A DNA stretch of 61,533 nucleotides. Origin: Lingula anatina. Lineage: Eukaryota > Brachiopoda > Lingulata > Lingulida > Lingulidae. The position numbers and the translations under genes were made by a program. Positions 1 to 10,800 of this stretch are shown piece after piece. Position 1 is the first letter of the stretch; each line of letters starts with the position of its first letter. The stretch lies in NCBI RefSeq assembly GCF_001039355.2, contig NW_019775554.1, positions 52,077-113,609 of the forward strand, read 5' to 3'. The notes under the pieces are model-generated. The model worked only from the letters and a program-made list of their open reading frames with translations, was not told where the DNA came from and did not search any database.

Positions 1-275
1 CACCTCAAAGACTTTGTAAATTTATATCAATTTCATAATTTCATTACCAGAAACATCTTTTTCTTTTCAAATATTTATGATAAGTACAGCTTCTCCTCAC
101 CCCACAAAAAATCAATAATTAAATAAATAAATAAATAAATAATAAATAATAATAATAAAAAAGGGGAAAAAATGAAACGTAGAATATTTGCTACTAGACA
201 AAAGTGAAATTACAGGGGTTGCCATAGGCACTATTATCTGTATATATTATATGACCCTGAGTAAAAAGTACTAAC

Positions 276-2210
276 CTGCTTGCCATGTACTTGCTCCTCC
301 ACATGTCTGCCTGTATGGACAAACTCTCCAGTGTCTCTGTGTCCTGTGTCACCTTCTTAGAGTAGTCCCCCACCTGCAGTGCCAGGGACGCCTTGTCCCT
401 GAAAACAGACAAGCACTTTATCTGAATCAACACCACTGAATACCAAATTAATATGTTATTGTATAATTCATTAATTGGTTGGTTAACAATCGATAAATTT
501 ACAAAAAAAAAAAAAAAAATAGAGCTGTTTTATTAAAATAAAATATGAAGAAGAAAAAGCTTTTCTGATGTCAGTTGAATAAATCTGAATTTTTTTTGCT
601 TTTTTCCTTTTGTTCATAACATGATCAGTCCTCCATTTCTGCAATTTTCAAAATCATCCAAACCTCATGAAATTAAGATTTGAAATTATTACTATAAACT
701 TATCCACAGAGACCCCATGCTCTAGCATATGTGGACCCCATACATACCTGGCCATCCTCTCCATCCTGTATTGCAAGTCATCACCAAGAGAAGCCACCAA
801 CAATTTTTTCAACTCCAAATTCACCTGGGTCAAACAAATATAAAGTTATAGTAATAAGTATATAACGATTCAGTAAAAGAACTTATGACACTATTACGCT
901 AAACAGATATGCTTAAGTGATGTGGGTTGGATACAGGCTTTTCTTATAAATTATTTCCCTTTTAACAAATTACATTATTTTTCATCAGTCTGATGGCAGA
1001 TTGACCCGAAAAGTATAAATTATTAAACGGTCAACCAAATTCGAGATTGGAAGCTTCCGAAATGCTTACAGCTCAAACACTGTAAGTGTAGAAATTGAAA
1101 AGTTTAAAAAATAACTTTAAGTTAAAAAATAATCAACCCACGTTGACACTGCTCACAAAGTTAACAAGATGAATATTACAATCAACTTCCTCACTACATC
1201 AACACATTATACCTCCACTTGTTTGTCCAGCTCAGATCTGAGCACAGTTTTCTCCTCCAGCAGTGACCTCAGCTGTGTTTTGATTGTGTTAGGGGAGAAA
1301 GGTCCAACGCAATCTCCTCCAGGATCTGACATGTCCAGAGCTCCTCCAAGCTTGAAGCCCATAGGAATGCCCAGCTGTATGTGTTCTGGAGACATATCTG
1401 GGAGAGACTGACTGGCACCTGTCTTCCCATGTGTGTCTTCAGTGGGTTTAGAATGCATAGGATCCACAATATTAATAGGACGAAGTTTTAAACCAGTGAT
1501 GGACGAGGTGGAGTCTGATTTCATTTGTGCAGAAGCTCCTCCGGTGAGTGATGTCTGATATTTGACCTTTGTCTTTTGTTGCTTAGCACCAATGTGATCA
1601 GAGGAGTCGGAAACACTACTGCAGTCTGAGGCATCGCCATTGTCGGCTATATAGAACAATGGTGATGGCTTTGACAAGTCAGTCTTCTGTCTGGCCCCTC
1701 CATGACTTTCTCTCTGAAATCTACCCAAAGATGTAGGAGTCTGTGCCAAATTATACTGATGTGGCCTCTTAGTATTACTGTGGTCCCCCTTTTTACCCTG
1801 TTTCGTCTCAGTACCCCCTGAACTGGACACTGTCCCTTTGGTCATTAACTGTCCAGACGTCCCTCTCTGGATATGCCCCACTGCTGCCTTGGTGGGTTCG
1901 TGTGGAATACGGGGCACCTGACTCTCATCAAATGTGACACGTTTTGGCCCAGCACCTAAGTATGAGGAGGAAGTAACGGTTAATAGGGTAAAGGCTGAGA
2001 TGATAGCCTGCTATCCTTGAGAGATCAGCTGGTCTTACAATCTAGCCTTGGACTTTATGGAACACTTTAAATTATATACCAGTAATTCAAATTTTTTCAA
2101 ATGGGAAAAACACACCTGTATCTGACGGCAGCCCCTTGACCACCTGATCCCTGACTATGGATGTGTTGGCCTTAATTATCTGCATCCCCTTGGTAGCCAT
2201 AATTGCAATA
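276..2210 (-). CDS. BLZF1: BLZF1 / golgin-45, 5' part (partial, runs off left edge)
   Basis: Four exons are visible on the minus strand: 2210-2116 (ATG at 2200), 1955-1213, 824-748 and 398-276, all with GT-AG junctions and joining in frame (about 342 residues). Exons 3 and 4 carry the diagnostic core: ELKKLLVASLGDDLQY, then the coiled-coil ending QADMWRSKYMASR. These closely match animal golgin-45, which has ELKKLLVASVGDDLQY and CDVWRSKFLASR. Golgin-45 is a Golgi coiled-coil tether that binds GRASP55 and Rab2 and supports Golgi structure. Exon 2 encodes a long Ser/Thr/Gly-rich low-complexity region (about residues 29-276), typical of the poorly conserved N-terminal half. A CAG acceptor immediately upstream at 2211 implies at least one 5' noncoding exon. 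The C-terminal GRASP-binding end lies outside the window. The gene is divergent from NME7. Confidence 0.9.
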
Positions 2211-3129
2211 CTGAAAAAAAATCTGAGATTTATCACTAGAGTTTATAAATTGTTGATACAGTTTACCCTATGCTACATAAGGACTTGTCATAATTACATA
2301 GCTACATGTAGTATCATGTACTGACATTAATGGTTAAAATTATGTTATCACATCATATGCAATAAGAACAAGGTTTTCTATCCTCAGACCAAATGTTCTT
2401 TTCATAAATGGTCCAGTAATTGTTAGCCGATTTGAGAAATTCGATAATTAAATTTCACCTGGAGGCTTTAATGTAGCACGCGTTAGCACAGCCAGTACAT
2501 ATCAGAATCGTCAACAGGAGTGCTAACGCATGAATTTTCGTGCTAGCTTAAATGCATCAGTCACTTAAGTTTTCATAACACGTTAAAGGAGCCTTCGCAG
2601 AGCTACTGTATATGTAAATTATATATCCCGTCTAATCACGACACTTAGAAGATTCAGTGACACATTTATCTTACTTCGACTGATGATAGCTGACACGCAA
2701 CTCTCGAGTTTCTGAAAACAGTAATGCAAAATTCTGAAGACTTGTGTTCAAATAATACAGGTCTAATCAACCAACTTATTTTGATTCCCTCAGTATAAAC
2801 TTCTGTGTCGTAAGATATAAGTAGCCATTCGTATTTAAATAATACCTACCAATGATTTTCAGTAATTAAATGAAAAATATGTATTGGTTCGGCGTTACTT
2901 CCTCCATGGTAAACAATGTTGCCGACAGATGGCGGGAACAATAGGTTATTCTCAAAACATAATTCTTCCGTGTCAATATAACAAAGGAGATATTGTAAAA
3001 TTCAATAGGTAATGTGTAATAATATCCTTCAAATTCATAAACCAACACTATAATCGTATCTCAAAAAGTTTTTCTTGGTTTGTCTGACCTTCACCTTTTC
3101 AAATTAAAGGAAGTTGAGCTTTATGAGTC

Positions 3130-3288
3130 AGCTGACTAGATTTAGCCAATAAGAAAAGAGGACACAAAGTCGTTCGGGATTTTTGTTGCCAACAACAACT
3201 CTGCCTTAGCGGTTTCTGAATTCACAGCAATTCCTAGTTCTCTACTAATTATCGACATTTGAATTGGGATCAAAAGACTACATAAACG
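3130..3288. promoter_or_regulatory. Bidirectional BLZF1-NME7 promoter with RFX X-box
   Basis: This is the region immediately upstream of the NME7 start. At 3185-3199 it contains GTTGCC-AAC-AACAAC, a full match to the RFX X-box consensus RYYVYY-N3-RRYRAC, about 90 bp before the NME7 ATG. A CCAAT box lies near 3147. X-boxes within about 150 bp of the start are characteristic of ciliary genes, and NME7 is an axonemal/centrosomal protein. The first BLZF1 exon is not seen but should begin in the 2.2-3.1 kb interval. Use of the site is inferred. Confidence 0.55.
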
Positions 3289-3368
3289 ATGGTGAGTTAA
3301 GCACTTCTAGGGAAGTTTATTTACTCGTTTTCAGTGGAATTTCGTAATGAAATCCTCTCTCTCTCTCT

Positions 3369-3405
<37 letters not shown>

Positions 3406-6400
3406 TGCACTTACTAGTATTACTCTACATGTAGTAACTGTGGGTAGTGCTAGTAGTAGACACCAGCAATTCATGCTCTTATCGAGGTAATAGTCACTGG
3501 GCCTCAGAAAACCTATAGTTCATCTCCGAAACAAAAACCTGCGTGAGAATACAGTACCCCTTACCTTGCATTCAAATTAAGATATTAACTGAATTATTAC
3601 ATATTTCATCTAATTTTTTAAAATTATTTGATGGAAATTATATCTTTTTTAAATCCATTTGTGTAAAAACCGGTGTCGAATTCAATATTTGATTGCTGCA
3701 GACAGGTGGTAACATCACATACCATTACTGAGTTTGAGTCTTTGGATGACAGAGATAGAAATGTATTTATTATTATTATTATTATCATTATTATTATTAT
3801 TATGAGGAGGAAGAGGTGGAGGGGTAGGATTTGGTTTGCCTGCAGCCACCCAGTGAAAATATTTGATATTGTTATAATAATTCTTATTCCAGTCTACTCA
3901 AGATGAAAGGTATGCATTTATCGCAGAGTGGTATGATCCCAATGCTGCTCTTATCAGGAGGTACCAGTTTCTGTATTATCCAAAGGACAATACAATTGAA
4001 ATGGTGAGTCCCAGAATTTTGATCATCTATCAGAAATAGATTATTAAAAGTGTAAGCAATAACTAAAGTTATGGAACCACTGCACAAGTATTAGTGTGTT
4101 CGCAGGAATACCAGGGCATGTTGAAGTAATAAGTATTTGAACAAGAATAAAACATTTGATGGTACGAATGTTCTGTACCTGGTACATGTACATTGCACCT
4201 GGTTCAAAAGGTACATGTCTTTCAGAATGGTCCATGAAGCAAATGTTAATTTGAAATATTGTATTTTGATTTCCAGTTTGATTTAAAAAACAGAAGGCAC
4301 TTCCTCAAAAGAACAAAATCAGAACAAATCACATTAAATGAACTGTACATTGGCAGCACAATAAATGTCCATGCCAGACAGCTGAACTTTGTGGACTATG
4401 GGGACGAATACACCAGGAAGAAGCTGAGCAGTAAGAAAGAGAGGTTTGTATGTTTGTTTATTTGTTTTTTATGTTAAAGCTATTCTTTAACCATGACATA
4501 TTGCTGGTTCTATGACAATCTTCGTACAATTATAGTATTATGTCTATTTGCCTCTTTCCTTATTTGGCCTTGTTTATAAACTGCTGAAGATAATGTTCCA
4601 GATCAATACTACTACTGGTTTGATTGCCAGTTGAAATTTTCCAACGTTTAGTTTTAGAGTTTGACATTTTACTTTGAAGAATAATTAGAATTTTGGCAAT
4701 TAAAATTGGAATCATTCTTTTATCTGAGAAACAAATAAAAGACTGCTTGGCTTCAGATAGGAAAATTGTGTTTAAAAAAAAAACAATGTATACAATGTAG
4801 TTATAATCTATATATACTTAAACATCTAGAATAAATGTGATTTTCTGAATGTTTCAGAACATTAGGCATGATCAAACCAGACTCCATGAAGAAGATGGGA
4901 GAAATCCTAGACCTGATTTTTAAGAATGGCTTTCTCATCACAAAGATGAAGAAAATTTCACTCTCCAGAAATGAGGCATTGGAATTCTATCAGGAGCACC
5001 AAAGTAAAATGTTTTTCAAGTAAGTCTGAACTGTTTATTTCCAAATTTGAGGCAGGCTCTGTAATTTTTCATGAGATAAAAAAAATAAAGCAGCAACTCT
5101 TTTGATCACCATTTCCCCTAAAAGGCCAGCACCAACTTAACTTTTTCTGCTCATTCAGCTCAGCTGAGAGTATTTGATATTAAGCAAGCTTTTTACAAAT
5201 GTATATATATTTGCCTCCATTTGAAAGATCCCTACCTCTTTTAGTGCACAAAAGAGAGTACAGAAAGTTGATATATCAGGGGTGGATTGAGGCTGTCTTC
5301 TGGGTATTTCAGAAGACGATCAGGTTTTCAAGTTTGCATTGAAGGGTATACAATTTTTTCTGTTGGAAGACAAGTCAAAAAATGGAGGATGGAGCAACAA
5401 AGATAATTTGGAAGACTGTCAGAAAATAGCTCTGGATCTGCCCCTGTATATTTTGTATGAAATGTTCAAAAACAGTTGGAATTCAAAAGCAGTGGTTTAT
5501 AATATGCTGCTGATACACCACCAAGAGACTGCAGTGCCAGTATTTTGGGCCCTTTTCCCAACAAGTGGTGTCGCACTCTTTTCTGTACCAGTCCAGCTTG
5601 ATAGATTGAAAACTTCATAGCCTGGCAAATTATGTAGGAGCCCTGCTGGGGCCTGGCAATTAAACCTCCAAGCCAAATTCTAATCTGTGTTGAAGCAAGC
5701 GGGAAGAAAATTAAAGGATTAGGAGGTCTTGCTGTCGTGTAGGGTCCGTCATATTTGATCTGTGGAAAAGTAGATCCAAGGATAATCTGTTCTGAATACG
5801 ATCTAACTGGATTAAGGCTTCGTTCACATGCAATGTCTATTTTCTAAAAATCTATTTTCTATTCGCGGTATGTCTTGTGATCACGGTCTGTGCCCTGAAC
5901 ATCCCGTGGCGTAATTACTGGCAGCGCGATCCAGTTACTTCCAAAGTTGTAATTAATTATCGGCGCTGCCAGTAATTACGCCGCGGGGTATTCAGGGCAC
6001 AGACCGTGATTACAAGATACCGCAAATAGAAAATAGATTTTTAGAAAATAGACATTGCATGTGAACGAAGCCTAAACCCCATGTAGTGTAATTTAATTGT
6101 GTGTTATGACCAGCCAGACTGGCGCAGGGCAGATAATTGTACCATTTGATGTAACTACAGTACTTCCTAACTACTAATGCACTACATATTTTGACGTAGT
6201 ATTACTCACAACAAAAACCTGAATTTCAAAACCTTTTTATTCATGATTCACAATGATGTTATCTTTTAATTCAAATCTGTTCAATTATCAATATTTTACA
6301 TGCAGCACAAATTCACTTGCATTATTATTATTATTATTATTATTATTATCCCAGCACCCTGATCCAGTACATCACCAGTGGGCCTGTGATGGCCTTTGAA

Positions 6401-7059
6401 CTGATGGGAGAGAACGCTGTGGAGAAGTGGAGGAACCTTTTGGGACCCACTGACTCTGCCGAGGCCAGGAGCGAGGCACCCTACAGTATCAGGGCTAGGT
6501 TCGGCACAGGTGCGTACCATTAATACTGGTGAAAGTCTGCTGAATTTATATGGAAATATGGCTATTTGGGTGTTGTGTTGATGCACCCGAAAACCCTCAC
6601 CCCCTTTCGCTTGTCAAACATTTGACATTAAATGGTGTCAAATAATGAAAGTATTTTATCACCAGAAATATTCAGTTATTGAAGAATTTGCATTTGGATA
6701 CTCTAAATTGATGACTGTCAAGAATTCCTTCTTANCATTCTGTTATATATGCATTTATAACTACAAGTATTATATAATCGTGCCAAATGGCTACCCCAGG
6801 GTAGTTGAGTTGACTGGTATTGAAAACTACCTTTGAATTATCTTGTATGCAGTTTATTTGAATTTACAGTGTCAAAAATAATTTGGGAGAGGGGGACGAG
6901 TGTTTGCTTCATAAATCTATATCTTTCAGATGCCATGTAAACTTATGAATCATCACAAGGTTGTTGGTTAAATGGCTTACGTGTAAAATCATTTACTTAA
7001 ATATGTTGTTTTTATTTTATTTTCAGGTGGAATATTTTTTCAAGATCCTTGACCGTTGA
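3289..7059 (+). CDS. NME7: NME7, DM10 domain plus first nucleoside diphosphate kinase domain; second kinase domain missing
   Basis: Exons are 3289-3291 (Met only), 3893-4003, 4277-4443, 4858-5019, 6355-6509 and a terminal exon 7027-7059. Residues 2-93 form the DM10 domain (RYAFIAEWYDPNA, RRHFLKRT, VDYGDEYT). The first NDK domain follows (TLGMIKPDSMKK, LIQYITSGPVMAFEL, RNLLGPTDSAEARSEAP, SIRARFGT). The last exon encodes VEYFFKILDR-stop, the standard NME7 C-terminus (human VQYFFKILDN). The exon ending at 6509 closes in phase 1, whereas the terminal exon is read in phase 0, so they cannot be joined directly. The exons for the rest of NDK1 (with its catalytic-His segment) and for NDK2 are absent. 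A single N at 6735 lies exactly in that interval and probably marks a collapsed contig gap. NME7 is a gamma-tubulin ring complex and axonemal microtubule protein. An ATTAAA polyadenylation signal is at about 7575. Confidence 0.9.
3354..3401. repeat. (CT)n microsatellite
   Basis: A CT tract of about 48 bp with one CTT interruption in NME7 intron 1. Confidence 0.9.
5270..5470. repeat. Dispersed intronic repeat, copy 1
   Basis: The sequence in this NME7 intron resembles 48400-48590 in the D-cysteine desulfhydrase gene intron. They share TCTTCTGGGT, an AATTTTTTCTGTTGG core and CTGTCAGAAAAT followed by a CTCTGGATC/CTCTGAATC variant. The two copies are diverged by many small changes. Family unknown; it may be part of a larger interspersed element. 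Confidence 0.5.
5816..6072. mobile_element. Foldback MITE, PIF/Harbinger-like (TAA target duplication)
   Basis: This 257-bp near-perfect inverted repeat lies in an NME7 intron. The two arms (about 105 bp each, starting GGCTTCGTTCACATGCAATG) pair almost completely around a roughly 45-bp spacer. The element is flanked by TAA on both sides (5813-5815 and 6073-6075), the 3-bp TWA-type duplication of PIF/Harbinger elements. It has no coding capacity. Confidence 0.8.
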
Positions 7060-7860
7060 TGATGAAACTCATTTTGTAATAAACAAAGACTTACACAAAA
7101 GTGTGCTGAAAGACTCTGGACATCTCTTTCCATCTATTAACTCTGAATATAGACACTGAACTATTCCATAGACTTCATTTATAATGAAGGATGCTATTAC
7201 AGTTGCTGTGCATCTCTGATGGTGAAGTCACCAAAATGTACAGGTGGACAGACAATTACCTCCAAAATTTACTTCTGGTCCTGTTGTGAGAGCCATCAAC
7301 TTATTTAAATGGGATTTATTTATTTATTTATTTATTTATTTTCCAACAGAATTTATTACTTGGTTCATATTTTTATAATGGATTTAATTGAAGTATCTAG
7401 ACTCTTAAAAGCAAGAATGAATAATACACTTGAGTCAAATGGGTCTTATAACAGTACTTCATACACGGTATAATAATTTGTAACATTATGTACATAGCAC
7501 TGTTTACTGTAACAGTTAAAGTGGTTTTTAGGTGAACTCTGTTATTTAAAAACCATTTCTGTATATTGTATGTCATTAAAATTTTGTTTGTTTAATCTTT
7601 ATATTTGTTATCATGTTCACTTTCATTCTATTTTTATTGGTTAAGTCATTTATTGAAAAAATAAGTAAATTACATAACAATTGAGTGAAGCAACTACCAA
7701 AACAAAAAAGTTTATATATCATAAAACCACTTCACTTTAAAGCAGCCCAAAGGCAACACTGTAAGTGATATTAGGAAGCATCTTTTAAATAAAAAACAAT
7801 GCTGAGTGGTTTACTCACTTTCGCTTTGGTTTGTTTAAGAAAATACATTAAGTACACATT
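7060..7860. other. Convergent 3' flank between NME7 and the astacin gene
   Basis: AT-rich DNA that should hold the NME7 3' UTR (ATTAAA signal near 7575) and, on the other strand, the astacin gene 3' UTR. A short (TTTA)n tract is at 7316-7341. No further gene is seen. Confidence 0.5.
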
Positions 7861-10800
7861 CTACAACCATTCTACCACCCATACATAAGTGAAAAACAGG
7901 TAAAGTGTATTTACTGCAAGCAACCGAGATGAACGCGATTTTGTACCATTTCTGTTCACTGGATTCACCATCCAGTAGTTTAGACGGAACCCAAATCTCT
8001 TCCCGCATCCGGCATGTTCTTTGCGTGTTGATCTCAGCAGGACCAAAACTTCGTTACTCGACGAAATAATTGTGACGTTCGGCCTTTCTTGGCAGCAAAA
8101 TCTGGAAAGGCAAAGAAACACGGTTACATAATGTCAAGTTATGCACTTGATCTACATGTACGGTATATCCAAACCTGTGCACAATTTACGTTGTTTAAAA
8201 AAATTTGAAATTGGCTTAAAAAGATGATCTTAACTTCATGTAATTGTACATATACAGTACATCTGATTAATGTTAAACTACATGGCTTAAATATGAGCCA
8301 TTCCAAAGTGTTCCGTGAAATTTTCAAACATAAGCGCAACATTTACTGCTAGCGGCCTACATATCGTACTTTTCTCAACCCAGACTACATCTCAGAAGAA
8401 GAGCACAGTGACCTGTACATCCACAGAGTCGACTTTTTCCAAAACAGAACAAAACTACATGTATTTTCCCTACATTAAGCCCCCCTCCCCCATCACCCCC
8501 CCCCCCCCAAACACTCCAAACAATTCGTCCACCAGTATTCTCACCTTGCCCCTGTTACGCCAATGTCGTCCCCGTACCTCACCTCTACGTAATCGTCACA
8601 TGTCACATATGGGTACGTCGTGCAAGGAAACCCAAAACGCGTCCCAGTAAATCTTACAGCGATCAATTTGTCATGTGGTGCCTTGAAAAATAAAATGACG
8701 GAAAAAATGCACTAGCATTCCATTTAAGGATGGAGTACATTTACAGTACCAGAGGTAGGCACCTGTAGCCTACATCTACAGGTAGTAGCCTAGTCACTGC
8801 AAAAAAAAAAATTGAAATTGAAAAAGTCGATAATTTCACGACATAAATCACCGCCCGTGTTCTTCAATTATTTGCTATACATTAAGTGAAGAATGAAAGA
8901 TAACACAGGACACTGCAAGATTCTTTTTTTTCCCCCGAGGTGCACCCTTCATTTTTTCGCACATTACCTTTATAAGCCAGTTACAAGTCTGGCCCTTTTT
9001 GTATGAAAAATGTTCAAATTCGTTGATATAGTTGGGCGAATATATTGATTGGTTGAAGCTTTCTGCAGGAATAACCCCGCCGCAGGGATCAGCTGAAAGA
9101 CAAAGCACTCTTGTATTACATAAAAAAGTATCGTCTTTTCCTACAAATAGCTCTTTTTGTAATTTAAGTAACCCTGTGTTGTAGCTGTTTAACTTTGTAT
9201 AATACATATAGCTTAAACGTGTTTCATAGGAACGGTTGTAATTATCAATTGCGAAAACAAGCATGGGAGATCTGGATAGGATGGCTCAATATATCTATTA
9301 TTCAGATTTCTGAAAGGTTAACCGATTTTTGAAAGATCAACTGCGAATGGGATGGATGGAAGGAAAATCAATGAGAGTATAATGAAGCAGCATTTTGTAA
9401 CCTGTGTTTTAGGTGAAATTATGAAGTGGTATGGGCCTACTCAGTATTTGTATAAAAACAGATGATGGACGAACACGAAATCAAAAGAAAAACAGAGGTC
9501 AAAAAGATTAATGTTAAAAAACCGTAGATATGGATTCGTTTTTTTTTACCTGATTGATTGAAAAATATGGTTCACTTTTTAAGCAGCTATATTTACCTCC
9601 AGTGTATCGTTCGTGCCATTCACAGAGGTCACCGCTAAAGCCTTGGGGACACCGACATCGGTGACAAGATTTCGGGTCGGGATATCCACCATGTTGGCAC
9701 TGAAGGTTCATCACGCTGTTGCGGCAGGTGTCTAATTTGGAAACTGTTGAATATTTGGTACTTTAAAACATTTCACACTCACAGTTACAAACTGCTTACT
9801 GTCTTACCCTCTGAAACGCGAACGCCTTTAACCACTTTTACCACATGTTGTTACATTTGATTTTTTAAAGCCTTAGCAGCAAGTTTTTAAACCGACCTCA
9901 TAATTACGAATCTGTGAATAAAAGTGTGGATCAATATCAATGTTATCATTAACAGAAGTGTAGTAGGCAGTGGCCAAATGTTTCTATGAAAACATAGTCA
10001 TACATGTGGACAACTTTATATTTATCCTGGCACAAGTGAGCCCAATACATCTACACTTTACGTAAAGACAAACTTTCAATTTATAAAAATTAAATGAAAA
10101 AGTAAACTCTGCAAGGTCTCTGACAGATTTAACTTCATTTATTAATTTATTTATTTACTTTTAATTTAATTTGGTCTCCGTTTTATTTAATGTCCCTGAT
10201 TTTAGTTTTGCGTTAAATTCACTAACTTATTATGCTTGAGGCTCCCCCTTTCCAAAAAAAAAAAAAAATCGACTAAGCATAGCAAAAATATCTTATACCA
10301 AAGATTCTAACCCCGTTAATGTCTCTAAACATGCCGAAAGACTGTTTCACTCACCGTTACAATAGAAATAGTTCACAGTTTTAGCGTCATAAAACTGGAT
10401 GGTGGTGTCGGTGGTGGCACCTATACTCAACTGCAGGAGCGGATCTTTGGCACGTATTGTCACAGAATCCCACGTCTTACCATAGATCTGAAATGATTCT
10501 ACACTAAGCTTTTAAGCATTTAGATTCTCAAGTTTAAAAGGAAATATCAACATCAGGTATGCTTCAAATACACTTTAACGTGGAGATCTTGTCGTTATAA
10601 GGTCTGAAATGGGCAAGATGGGAAGTTTTGGCTTAATGTGGGACACTTCCAAATGCTAGCGGAATACCTTTAATGCTCTGTTGCAGTAACTTACATGAGG
10701 ACCATAATGCATTAGAGATGCAACATCATAAGGAAACCCCAGCGTGGTGATGGATCCTTCCGGCTTTTTAGAAAACTGTTTCTTCGTGCTTTCAAAGTTC

